A stretch of DNA of 64,000 nt from Endothia cerciana (taxonomy: Eukaryota > Ascomycota > Sordariomycetes > Diaporthales > Cryphonectriaceae): assembly GCA_026119935.1 (NCBI GenBank), contig JALRMH010000026.1:427193-491192 (forward strand), in the 5' to 3' direction. The position numbers and the translations under genes were made by a program. The notes beneath the pieces were generated by a model. That model was not told the DNA's origin and searched no databases. It saw nothing but the letters and a program-made list of their open reading frames with translations. Position 1 is the stretch's first letter, and each line of letters begins with the position of its first letter. Shown here one piece after another: positions 1 through 10,960 of this stretch.

Positions 1-1285
1 ATAGGGACATATCCTGAGCTTCTTGTTCAGGTGTGTGAAAATCTGATCAACAGCATCTCGAACCTTGGGCAAAGACGTCGCAGAGAGAAGTTCGTCCAGG
101 GGGAAGTCGCGCATGAGCTGGTTGTACTTCTGGACTGTGTCCATAGCCTCCTTTAAGCCCGTGTCTGCGCCAAAACTGACGGTGGCCTGAAACCGCTTCG
201 CGTGCTTCAGGATCTCCAGCGTCAGGCGCACGCCATCACTAGAAAGCTGCCCCTCAATACCGCCCAGAGCCGCCTCCATGGACAGCCAGAAGTTGATCTC
301 CTGGTTGGCAGTTCCAGTCGCGGGATCGCGGTTCATCTTGGTGATAACTTGGATGGACTTGATCCAGTTGTTCACATTTGCTTGCAGTTTGTTCAAGAAC
401 TGGCTGTCCGAGAGGAGGGCGGAGGGAATCAAATCGATGGAGGGCTTCGTATGGCGGGCGATGGCTTCGTCGAGGGCGGCCTGCACCTTGGGGTTGAAGG
501 GAAGCAGGACCTCAGGAATCTCAACATTTTGCTGTAGGTGTGATAGGCTCAACTCCAGCTCAGTCCACCTCTTCTTCGTGACAGGTATGCCGGTCTTGGC
601 ATCAATATCAGCCCTGCCACGACTGCCCCCGATCATCTGCTGACTCTTGGTGCTCGCATCGAAGTATGGCGCCAGACCATTGTGAAGGAAGAGCTGAAGG
701 TATTCGAAAGGCGAGGCCGACGGGCCTTGCTCGCTGGCGGTGGCGGCAAGGTACGCCGGGCCCGGCAGGTTGAGGACTTGTAACTGGGAGGCCAGTGGGA
801 CGGCTGGGTCGAGAGGTTGAGGGCGCTTCAAGAGAACCAGAAAGGCGACGGTCGTCGCTGTTGAGGATAAGTCCGACGCGACCGTGTATGTATGATGAGG
901 AGGTCCTGCAGGGAATCTTATTAGCAAGACACTATACAGGAGGCAGAGTCCGGTGGCGCGGCGACATACTTGGCTCCCCATCGCCGTTCTCCAGCTGGGG
1001 TGCCGCAGGGAGATCCTTTTGTATGTACAGACACACTTGGGCATCGTTGGTGAAGCGAGTGCATCGCTGAAGAGTGTCGGCGTGTCGAGCCTTGGATAGC
1101 AAGCTGCCGGGGGCTTCGAGCTCCTCGCGTGTTGCGCCGAGGGCGGCCTCGAGCAACTGGGCCAGATGGTCGACGACGCGGGCCGGGTCCATAGCGACGA
1201 GAACAGTGCTGTTGACGCCGTTGAAGCCGTTGCTATCGCCGTTGAGGGGCGTTGCCGGCAAATGGGGCGAGGCCGCCGTCTCCAT
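1..1285 (-). CDS. Cytoplasmic dynein heavy chain, N-terminal part (5' end of gene; 3' part outside window)
   Basis: Exon 1 is 1285-970 and exon 2 is 905-1, continuing off the left edge; the intron is 906-969 (GTATGT...CTGCAG, branch-like CTAAT). The visible 407 residues match the N-terminal tail of fungal dynein heavy chains: an opening with DPARVVDHLAQLLEAALG, the LEAPGSLLSKARHADTLQRC segment and, at the cut, IFTHLNKKLRICPY. The tail dimerises the heavy chain and binds intermediate and light intermediate chains; the motor ring (over 3,000 more residues) lies outside. The motor drives minus-end transport and nuclear movement in hyphae. The start at 1285 (METAAS) was preferred; an upstream in-frame ATG at 1333 would add 16 residues. 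Family assignment is very secure. The orthologue is nudA in Aspergillus and ro-1 in Neurospora. Confidence 0.96.
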
Positions 1286-2325
1286 GGTGGGCGTGCTCGT
1301 TGTCAGAGGGGGTTGCGGAGATGGTGTTCTCACAGAATCGCCGTCATGTCTCCCCAGATTAGTCGGTCAAGGGGGGGGGGGTTTAAGGTCGCGAATTCGA
1401 GAGCAACGCGCAAGATATCGAGGCAGGAAGGGAATCCAAATAAGCAAGACAGTTCGAAAAGGGGTATCTCCGTGCTCTCTAAATGCCGTAAATGCCGTTG
1501 GCTTCAATAGACGAAAACGATGGAACGTGGAATAAGTGTCACTGGGTGCACAGTTGTCGAATAGTCAGGGAGTCTATGGAAAACGAGGAACCTTGTCACG
1601 GGTGGGTGGCATAATGTTGTAGGGAGCTGTTGACTTTCTCAGGTTGACAGGTCTCGTCCCGCGGCAGACTGCTTGAGCCAACGCGCACCTGCAGCAGGTC
1701 CTGGATGCTGCACCCCTGTCCGCGACCTTAGCCATCCCCCCCCCCCATCCGTATGGCCAAGTTTGATTGGCCCAGAACCTCGCGTCGTTCATGCAAGTTG
1801 CTCTCTCAAAGACCCATCAACTTCACATGCCCTAGCATCTACGACGATAGGCATTTTCCAGGAAAACCATTCTGGCTCTCCCTACTCTTGCTATGGAGGC
1901 AGTGCTTTCAAAATCCTACCACCCGAGCGGAGGCATCTGCAGACATTACAGAACACCTTCTTTTCGAAGAAGTCAAGTAGGGCAAACCAGACATGTTCTT
2001 TGTTTTTTTTTGGGGGGGGGGGTAGGTCTGTTTGGAGGGTCTGAAGCCTGACTAGCGTCACTCAGTCTTTTGTCTCCCAAGCATGCTGGAGAGTAAGTAA
2101 ATCCATAGACACCCCTTCCGATGTGCCTAGTCCTGTATCCCTCTCCCATGCCCATCAGGGCCATATAAGAAGCGACAACCAGAACGCCTTCCTCACCTCC
2201 ATTCACGGGTTAGGAACACCGAACCGGGCCCGTCCTGCAAGCATGCCCACCCAGCCATCCGATCCCTATCATGCGTAAAGCCCGTGAGCGTCATCAAAAT
2301 CTGTGCCCCCGTGTTGTGCCACTCA
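1286..2325. other. Intergenic, upstream of dynein gene
   Basis: I see no gene. The stretch holds homopolymer runs: G11 at 1371-1381, C11 at 1736-1746, and T9 followed directly by G11 at 2003-2022. The short open frames on both strands lack family features. It contains the dynein promoter and the 3' region of the FAR1 gene. Confidence 0.6.
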
Positions 2326-4043
2326 TCACGAGCCGTCTCCGCCGTTGCCGTTGTCATCAAGCCCCTTGAGCTTCTCGCGTTGAAACATGACGCGCTCGTT
2401 GCAGATGTCGACAAACATCTCGTATTTCTGAATCTGTTTGTCCTTTTCGCGTACCTTATCCTCCAGGTCCTCGATTCTCTTCTTGTTGTCCTGCTTCACC
2501 TGGTCGAGCTCCTCGTTGACCTTGGCGATCTCTTTGCGGAGGTCCGCAATGATCCGCTCTTCAGCACTCGGGCGAGGTTTGCTGTAGATTGCAGGCCGGT
2601 CCTCAGCCAGCCCATCGCTGACCTTGGAAGGGTTGCGGTTGATGGCCGCCCGCGCGTTGTAGATATCCCGGGGCAGCAGCGGGACGGTGGGGTTTTCGGA
2701 CTGGAGGATCTCCAGCGTCTGGCTAACACCAATCCCTGTGACAAATTAGCTCGGTGGTCGGTCCTCCGCGATGCCTCGAACCGGCACATACCTTGTTCCT
2801 TCAGATTCTTCACGGTAGCAACCATCTTGCTGTCAAGTTTTCGCGCTGCAGGGTGATGCAGGGGACTATCGCTGGGGCCATGGTTGTGTTGTAGGTGAGA
2901 CGTGTCTGGACGGTATCGCACAGTCCACTGGGTCCTCTGTTCGATCGCGAAGAAGCCGAACTGGCAATCGCACTTGCGCGACGAGGTCTTCCGCTTCCGC
3001 ATCTCAGGGCTGACGCGTCTTGGCGGCTTTCCCGCGCGGTCGCAGACGAAGAGCACCTTCTTCAGCCCTGGGACAGTCTTCTTGGATCTTCCGATGACGA
3101 TCGCGTAGCCGACCGAGGTACAGTACTCCAGGACGGCCTTGTGTACGGCATCGAGTGTCGGATAACTGCCGCCCTCAGGAGGGGCCGACATCATGGCGCC
3201 CATGGGAGTCCGCGGCACAAACGGAGTTCCGTTCTCGCTGTTCTTGCCGTCCCCCGCACCATCTTCACCATCACCCGCGCCGCCGTCTTCGACATCGCCT
3301 GACTCGGCTGGGCTGTCCACCTCCATAATATCGTCGGTCTGATGTTGGGAAAGCTGCACAGGGCCATCTGAACGCGGGGGCTGTGGCGGCTGCGGTGGCT
3401 GCGGTGGCTGCGGGTTCTTCTGCGCTGTTGATTGAGCAGGCGGCTGGGGTGTCAGGACGGGGCGCGGATGAGAGGGAGGCGGCTGGGACAGCATGGGGCT
3501 GTCCTGGGCCATGGCCTGTTGGTGGTTGATAGCCTGCTGACTTATCGCCTGTTGGTTCAGTGCTTGCTGGTTCATGGCTGGCTGAGCCAAGGGCTGTTGG
3601 CCCATGGGCTGCTGGTTCATGGGCGGTTGGCCTACGGGTTGGGCAGTCAGCTGCTGCTGCGAGACGTGCTGCGGGGCCACCGTGGTCGGTATGTAGCCGA
3701 GGGGATTGCTGTTGGACTGAGGAGGCATCTGTCGATGTTGTGGGGCTGCTCGAGGACGTGAGGTCGGGACAGGCAGCTGGACCTGGGGCTGTTGTGTCCT
3801 GGTGCCATTCTGGACGGTATTGTGGACGGAGGATGGGGCAGGAGTCGAGTAGAGTTGCGGATATGTGTTGGACTGAGCTTGATGAGAGGTATAGTGCTGG
3901 TAGGGCGTGGACTGTTGTGGGAGGACTGGCTGGCCTGTCTTGTTAGGTGGTGGTGGTGGGTAGCCCTGGGCCGCGGCTCGGCCTGGACGGATGCCATTGT
4001 TCATGCCTCCTCCAAACGGGGGATGGCCATTTGTCGTCGACAT
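2326..4043 (-). CDS. FAR1 DNA-binding-domain protein with Q/P-rich N-terminus and C-terminal coiled coil
   Basis: Exon 1 is 4043-2792 and exon 2 is 2735-2326 (intron 56 nt, GTATGT...CACAG); the product has 553 residues. Residues 1-260 are proline- and glutamine-rich with degenerate NQQA-type repeats, followed by an acidic and glycine-rich stretch. Residues about 297-390 form a FAR1-type domain of the WRKY-GCM1 zinc-finger fold: Cys334, the Cys358-Asp-Cys360 pair and the His386-Asn-His388 pair are in place. After the intron a segment rich in Lys/Glu/Asp heptads (roughly residues 475-535) should form a coiled coil. FAR1 domains in plants descend from Mutator-like transposases and bind DNA. In fungi the isolated domain with low-complexity arms is common but little characterised, so a nuclear regulatory role is inferred. 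No transposase core is present. Confidence 0.85.
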
Positions 4044-6049
4044 GGTGGGGGATTGGTGGTGGCAAAGGTGCCAGTGTTGGAGGGCATTCGCCCGTCGCTG
4101 ACGACAGCACACGAGGACCGATGAAAAGGTGAGGTCAGGTCGGGATGATCTCTATGCAAATCGCGATGGGGGGGAGGATGGGGGTGGATGTAGTGTAGAG
4201 CCACAAGAGACTGGGCTTGTGGGTGGGCTGCAGCACTGAACTCGAAAGCAACTGGCATCTCCGCCGCGCACAGGCCAATGTCACGGCCCACAGCACTAGC
4301 CTTCCCCACAGCTGTTGCGGTAGCATGGTACACGCATAGTACGGGCGGCATCGGGGGGTACCCGCCATGTCCATATGTGCTGGATAGGTGCCAGGTACCC
4401 ACCAGCTACAACTTTCTTCTCCCTCAGATATCGCCTACCTTTATTTACTTCTGCCACCCGTATGGCACCACCTCAGTACTTCCCTGGTCCTTGATTTGTG
4501 TGCTCGCTGAGCCGTGAGCGCGACCTCAAGACACCATTAACAGCATTCTGCAGGGAACCCCATGCCAATAGCCGCAGTCGCCAGGCGGACCGGGCAAAGA
4601 CAGACGGGCACCGGTGAGCCTGGACAGCATCAGCACCTCCTCCTCCGTCCTGCCTGACCCTGCCTCATTTATACCGTGCAAGCCGTTGTGGGGATGGACG
4701 CAGCCCCATGTTGGCTCCTCAGAGGCTGTCTACTATTTCTCGCGAAAGCCTTCAAGAACGGCGTCGTCTTACTCCGCCTCCATCGGTCCCCACAGGCGAC
4801 CGGAGCGGCGACATCTTGAGGACAGCAAGGAGTTGAGAACACCAAGGAGTTGAGGACAGCAGGGAGTTGAGGACAGCAAGGAGTTAACTGCAGCGACCGA
4901 ACAAAACCAACTACCCACCCCCAGCCTCTCCGGATAGTATCATCTCCTGCAAGCCATCTGCATCCGTGCAGACGGCTGCCCTTCCGGGACAGGGCCCAGG
5001 CCGGCCGTTGCGTCACATAAGTAACGGCCTGGGCAGTCCGAGTGCGTGTCGACTGTTCCGGGGGGAGGGGGGACAAGGGACATATTATCCTGACCAGAGG
5101 GCGTCCCGCACCTGCATATGTCAGGCCAACTTCAACGGCCTCATCCAAGGCCCCTCCGCGCAGGGTTGGGCTCCCAGGCATGTTGGGCAGTGCATGCCAG
5201 ACGTGGAGAACGTCTAGCAGACGCTCCTATCAACGCGTGCCAACGCCTCAAGCGTTGCTGGAAATACGATAAATATTTCTTTTGATTGCGGCTAGTAGCA
5301 TAGGCAGTGTTCCGGTACGCATCCCCGTCCCCCCCCCTCCCCCACCCACTGAGACCTACACCTCGAGACACCAGGATCTGATAGGATGTGGGGCCATGAT
5401 CACTCTCATTGTTTTCATGAGTCTCCTTAGCCAAATTGCATCTGGTCAGATGAGGCAGTCCCAGGAGCTTTGAGAGCAGGACCTCCGCCTTGGTCGACGT
5501 GACAGGTCGAGCCTGGGATGTGAGACTCGAGAGACACGCTGATCTCGATAGTCCATTGCCTTTTGTGGGTAGCCTGCACCGTCAAAAATTCCACTTGCTG
5601 TCTTTCTTCTCGATCCAGAGACTGGGGACGCCCCGGGTGCGACGCCCTCTGACCGTCTCGTCCATCCTGCATGTGCTGTCTCGCAAGGTGCAGGAGCCCG
5701 TAGCTAGAGCCTCGTACGACCTGTGGTACTACCGTAGACACCCCTTGTTGCGCAGGAGACTGCATTGGCACAACACAAATCAGATCCATGGACTGTACGG
5801 ATGGGACGTACCATCGGGGGGGGCTTGAGCCTTTTGAGTATAATAGTGGCTGAGGGCCCTCAATAAACCCCGAGACAAGACATCCCACGCCCGGCCCGGA
5901 TGTTTCTATGCCCGTAGCCGGACCCAGAGCTACCCACTAGCTCTTCACAACAGGCCTGCCGTAGAGCTTTTGAAGGTGCACGCCTTACTGAGGTAGCGGA
6001 CCCCATTGATCGCACAGCTTTCCGCTCAACCTTGGACCAGGACCAGACA
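4044..6049. other. Divergent intergenic region between FAR1 and 2EXR genes
   Basis: Two kilobases between two divergently transcribed genes, with no convincing coding region. The open frames of 100-170 codons on either strand have no domain signature and overlap each other antisense. It contains the 17-bp tandem repeat listed separately and several C or G runs (around 5329-5341 and 5817-5824). Confidence 0.55.
4816..4883. repeat. Four-copy 17-bp tandem repeat
   Basis: Four consecutive copies of a 17-bp unit (consensus TTGAGGACAGCAAGGAG) at 4816, 4833, 4850 and 4867. The second copy differs at two positions and the third at one. It lies about 770 bp upstream of the FAR1 gene start. No function is apparent. 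Confidence 0.9.
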
Positions 6050-7239
6050 ATGTCGTCTCGCGTAGGATCTGAGAGCCAGTCCACATCGGTAAAGGAGCCG
6101 GTCCCGGTCGCCCGAGAAGCCTGCGACCCGGGAGAGACGACAATTGCAAACGGGGACAGGAAGAGGACGGGTGGCAGCGGAGAATCTTGTCTACCACGGT
6201 CTGTACTAACCTCGCCAGCCGAGTCGGGCCGGAGGCTGAGCTTCATGTCGGTACCCACCCGTCCCTCCTCGCTGCCGGGAGCCCACGACATCGTCGCAGA
6301 CCCAGACCACGGACCGGAGCAAGGCCGAGGCCATGGCCCTGACATTCTGCATCATAAGGGCGTTGAAGTGAAAGCACGCCTCTTCTTCACCTTCCCAGCC
6401 GAGATCCGCAATCTGATCTACTCCTACGCGCTCCGCTACCCTAGCTGCGCAGACCTGTACAGGGCATACTACCGGACCATCTCCTCCCGGGCCGGTACCA
6501 CACCTGTTCCTCGCAAGCAGACCTTCTACACACCCACCATCCTCCTCCTGTGCAAGGCCATCACCGCCGAGTGCCAGCCCATCCTCAGGACCCAGACCCT
6601 GGTTATCGACCGCCTACCTCCCTTCCACGTCGACCACACCGGCTCTGACAGCAAAGGCCACGGGTTCCTGAGGATATCGGACTTCGTGGGCCGGCGCACC
6701 ATCCAGGCCGTCCGCTACATCGACATCCGCGTTGGCCTGGGCGAGGGGCCCCTGGGGAGCGGCTGGGCCTGGGCAAAGGTCCTCGACGAGATGATCGAGA
6801 CCCTGATGGAGCGGAACGTCTTCGTCAAGCTGCGGCTACTGGTCCGCCTGTGCTATAGGAAGGCCGACCCGTCTGTGTGGGAAAACGAGGTGAACTTCAA
6901 TACAGTTGTGATGATGGTCCGTTGTCCCCCCTCCCTCAGATCGGCCCGCCTCGAATATGGACATTGCTGATCCGGATTGGGCAGAGAATGCGGCATTTCG
7001 CCGAGGCAAACCCGAACGTCTTCGCGCGGCGCGAGATAGCCATGGAAGTGTGGTTCGTCAACGGGAATCAGGCGAGCTTCGTGAGGGAGATGGTCTGGCC
7101 CGAGCCGGGAGATTCTCGTTCGAGGTGTGGGAAGGGACAAGCCCGGCGGCCGGTGAGGAGTTGTCCGGACCGCGAGATGTTCCCGGGGTCCATAATGGAG
7201 TTCGTGGAGCCTCTGCCTCCCCCTTTCTTTCCAGCATGA
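6050..7239 (+). CDS. 2EXR / F-box-like domain protein
   Basis: Exon 1 is 6050-6889 and exon 2 is 6940-7239; the 50-nt intron (GTGAAC...CTCAG, phase 0) joins two open frames. The product has 379 residues. The first true ATG is 6050; the open frame upstream starts only with TTG. Residues 1-110 are polar and probably disordered. A hydrophobic motif follows at about 112-128 (RLFFTFPAEIRNLIYSYAL), the hallmark of the fungal 2EXR/F-box-like family, then a pattern of predicted alpha/beta segments (LLLCKAITAECQPIL and so on). Such proteins are very numerous in Pezizomycotina and mostly uncharacterised; some act as substrate receptors of SCF ubiquitin ligases. It is convergent with GCP4, about 200 bp apart. 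The family call is good; the biological role is unknown. Confidence 0.78.
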
Positions 7240-7441
7240 TGACCAGGATCAAGCATAACCTATCGAGATTGTCATAGCAGACCGAAGATGTCAAGTCATT
7301 TGTGAGATCGTGCCATCGCAGTGACAATAATGGTATCATATCCGTATGCCCGTCGTCCCAACCAGATGCCGTGCCCCGTCCAGCGCCATGCAAGAAAGAA
7401 ATACACTCAAGAAGCCATCGTAAAGCCATACCGACCGTTCT

Positions 7442-9834
7442 TCACGGTCGCGGGCCTCTCCTCGAGTCAAACCAGGTGCCGAAGTCAAGCTTCATCAACA
7501 AGTGATCAACACCTCCCACCCGGCGCGGTACGTACTGACCCTCCTCCCTCAGCCCTCCGGAGCCGCCGTCGCCAGCATCGTCATCGCCCCAAGCCAAATC
7601 TTCATGGTCTGCCTCGAGATTCCTGAGGACGCCAATGACACCCTCGATACCGTCCTTGGTCTTGCAGGTCGTAGCTTCAATCTGTCCCCTAACGTCCTTC
7701 TCTTCACGCTCGAGGTCTACAAACGCGTCGACCACGCCGACGTCCTCTTCAAGGTCGATAGCATTCCAGACCTCCTGTAGCCGGTGGACAAGCGCGATCA
7801 GTTGATCAATGTCCACCAACAGGCTGTAGAGCGGGTCTGTGAAAGACTCGTGCGAGAGCAGGATGCGGCGAACAAGTGTAGACAGGTAGAGCCGGTGAGC
7901 AGCAGCTAAAGTTTGTGGATCGTGTGGGGATTTGGCTGGCACATGCAAATCCCGTAGACCAGATGCCGTGGAGCCTTCGGCGAGCCACATGTCCTCATCG
8001 TCGTCGTCCTCGTACAGATCTCTCGTCGAAAGTATAGACTGGGCTCGAGACGGGGCGCGAGATGGTGCTGTAGACGCCGACGGTCGAAACGTGTCGCTGC
8101 CGGTTGTGAGCCACCGCCGGAAACCATCCCATAGCTCAGCCACCACCTCGACCTGGAGATAGCCTTCCATCTCAGCCAGGAAGAAGATCGCCGCGCTGCA
8201 GGTAGTCCATGCGTTCCGCATGGCAAGCATTCGTCGGGCTTGCCGCTCTCGCAGCAAGATCACACGAGCTCGACCTGCTTTGCTACTGCCGTACGCCGGC
8301 TTGGGCGGTGGCGGGTGATGTCTCCTGAGAGGTGTGATTTTCCACAGATCAGTGAGTCGGAGGTGAGCCCTGCGGATCGAGTGCAGGTATGAGTTGATGG
8401 CGGTGTAAACCTGAACGTCCGATGCGCTGAGGAACAGGTCGAGAGGTGAAGGGACGCGTAGGGACAGAGCGACAGGAACGGAAAACATCAGATTGCGGAA
8501 AGGCGTAGTCGCGATCTGCGTGGCCGAGCGCAAGTGCACCGGTGTCTTTGGTGTCGTCCTGGCGAGGGTCAACCTGAGAAGATCTCGAGCCAGTTCTAGG
8601 CCTTCATCCTCTTCAGCCTGCTGACCCTGCATAGACCCCATCGCTGCCCAGGTCCTAGTCAGGACCGCGGTGGCCTCGCCTTCTTTGACCACGACGCTAC
8701 TCAGGCCGTCGCGCTTTTCGTGGGCCAAGTTGTCTGCTCTGCGCCATCGGCTGCGGATCTTGTCATCAGCTTGCTGGGTGAGGGCCATTGCGAACTCGCC
8801 GCGCCCTAGGAGAAAGAAGTCCCGCAGGAGCTGAAGCATTTCCAAGACCTTGGGCAAAGGAAGCAGCTTCCGCAGAGTACTTCTGGAAAGGAACAGTCTG
8901 ATCCCCGTGGTCGTCCTCGAGAATGCCGCGCTGTCAAGTGGATAGGTCAACCGAGACAGCTCTCTCAGTTGTGACGAAAGGTGGTCCATGCCCTGCATGC
9001 CGCTATCAAGGGTGCTCTTCGCCCTGATATGGTTCAGAGACCGACCGATGAAGAGCATTGACGCTGCCGTCGGGGCGGTGACGAAAGATGGCAGCAGGCC
9101 GGGGACACAGACGAACTCCTGTAGGACAGTCAGTCTTGGTCTGGGGCAGATCCCAGGAAACCCATCCTCACCTCATCGACATCCTCAGCCTTCTGTATGA
9201 AGAAGTCCTCGGCCCCAAAGCCGGGCAATCTCCCATACAGGATCCAAGCAGACACCTGCTTCACCCACGCCGTCTCGGCGACCCTAACCAGACTCCTCGC
9301 CGCCTCCTCCAGATCCTGATATCCGGTCTGCAGACCCCCGCGCAGGCAGTTGATCACCTTGGCGCCTGTGCAGAACGTCTCCCCCCCATCGTCGGCCCTC
9401 TCTCTCTTCAGCATGAACTCCGTGATCTCCCAGAACCACTGCATCCTCCTCGTCCAGCCCTCGAACTCCCTCACCACGGCCGTCAGCGGCACGATATTAT
9501 AGGCGCCGACCAGCCCGGCATCCTTGCGCAGGATCCCCTCCTCGACCTCGAGCACCTTTCGCTGGAACGCGGCGAGGTGCGTGCCCTCGATCGCGGTCGC
9601 GACGGCGCGGCAGATGGCGGAGGGATGCGACGCGGCGATCTGCGGGGAGAAGGTGAGCAGCTTGACGTGCAGGTCGCTGAGGTCGGCGACGCCGGCAAGG
9701 AGCCCGCGCTCGGGCGGCGTGATCAGAGCACCGCCGGGCGTGGTTGCTGAGGGCGCATGGGGGTCTGCGGCCGCAGCGGTTCGCAGCAGGGGCGACGGGT
9801 GCCCTGAGAGGGAGAGTAGGATTTCGTGGAGCAT
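7442..9834 (-). CDS. Gamma-tubulin complex component GCP4 (Spc97/Spc98 family)
   Basis: Exon 1 is 9834-9172 and exon 2 is 9118-7442; the intron is 53 nt (GTGAGG...CTACAG, phase 0). The 779-residue product starts with MLHEILLSLSGHPSPLL, the characteristic opening of GCP4. The N-terminal GRIP1 region contains VEEGILRKDAGLVGAYNIVPLTAVVREFEGW, split here into short pieces: VEEGILRKDAGLVGAYNIVP, then the W-rich segment. The C-terminal GRIP2 region has HSIRRAHLRLTDLW and ends with LLMKLDFGTWF, a typical GCP terminus. GCP4 joins GCP2/3 subcomplexes into the gamma-tubulin ring complex that nucleates microtubules at spindle pole bodies and septa. It is dispensable in some Aspergilli but conserved. A further small intron near the 3' end cannot be excluded. 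The start has no in-frame upstream competitor. Confidence 0.93.
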
Positions 9835-10960
9835 TTCAAGGAGAGGCGGGGCACGGGTTGCCTAGAGAGTAGAGAGTTTATGTCAGAATGGGGACGCCTC
9901 TCGGACCCAGCTGTAGAGGTAGAGGTATGGACGCATGGCAAGTGGGCGGTGGTTCTGACTTTTCCTCACCAGCCCCCGTCTTCTGCCGCTGCACACTGTC
10001 TCTGTAGCTGTCGACGATGCTATGATACAGCAGGATAGCGGTCCCACAGGGCTCCCAGCGACAACACATCTGCGCAGTCGACCAGAACGTCGGCAAGGAT
10101 GTGAGGTGGGAGACGCGGCAGCGGGATCGCGTGGGGCGGGGAAGCTTGTCAACCCCAGTCCGTGCAGCTCGCGGTGCCACCAGAGATGGAGACGTGTCGA
10201 GGTCGCCTAATTCGCTCACGATGTGATGTGACGTGACGTGACGTGACGTGACGTGACGTGACGTTCAGGGTGCGCCAGGCCGTTAGGAATCGCGAAGACA
10301 ACCCGACTTGATCCATCCTCATGACATGCAAGCCAGGGAGTGGCCTCCAGACTGGCCTGATCTTCCCGACCTTCGCATTCTGAGATCGACGTCAACGCGC
10401 TGTCCCTCGACAGGGAACTTAAAATGTGGGATAAGAATGGACCCGCTGGGCAGGCTACCACAGTATTACTGTATGTACCCATAGTACTATGTACTCCCCC
10501 TTCTGCCTCTCCACTACATGAAAGAGTAAAGGGAGGGGTGGGAGGGAAATGGACCTCCCCCCCTTCCCCTCTCCTTTGGGTCCGGCTCAGGGGACAGAAA
10601 CTTTTCCCTTCTCTGTCCATTCGTTCCACACAAATCCCTCCCTTCCCCCCCCTATGGAAGGACAGACAAAAAAGGGTTTCCAGAAAACGGCAAGGAGACT
10701 TACCGCCCGGTTGCCTCCTTTCGGGCGGAGGCATTGCTGTACCCCACCGGGCCCCCGAACTTGTCCGTGTCCTCTGGGATGATTATGGAAATCGGGTCTT
10801 ATTCGTCGTTCAAAAGCCGGAGTCTATGGTATATGCTAGATAAGTACCAGAACCTTCTGAGGTCCGGAGGGCCTGGTTGCCGCCCTCACGTGAAGTGAAC
10901 ACTAGCAGCCGTAGCTCGTCACTCGTTCTCGTGTCGTCTGTCCTGAAACATCGCACTCTT
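9835..10960. other. Intergenic region upstream of GCP4
   Basis: 1.1 kb between two minus-strand genes. It contains the GACGT array (10225-10264) and pyrimidine-rich tracts around 10549-10660. I see no gene in it. Confidence 0.6.
10225..10264. repeat. Pentanucleotide array (GATGT then seven GACGT)
   Basis: A perfect 5-bp tandem array: GATGT at 10225-10229 and seven GACGT copies at 10230-10264. Every junction creates TGACG, and six of them TGACGTG, which is close to the core of CRE/ATF-type bZIP sites (TGACGTCA). It sits about 390-430 bp upstream of the GCP4 start. It may be a plain microsatellite or a cluster of bZIP sites; sequence alone cannot decide. Confidence 0.9.

Noticed and set aside
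5427..5888. 153-codon open frame upstream of the 2EXR gene
   Set aside because: An equally open frame lies antisense; no motif, no plausible start context.
6032..6049. Six-residue N-terminal extension of the 2EXR protein
   Set aside because: It begins with TTG; the first ATG in frame is 6050.
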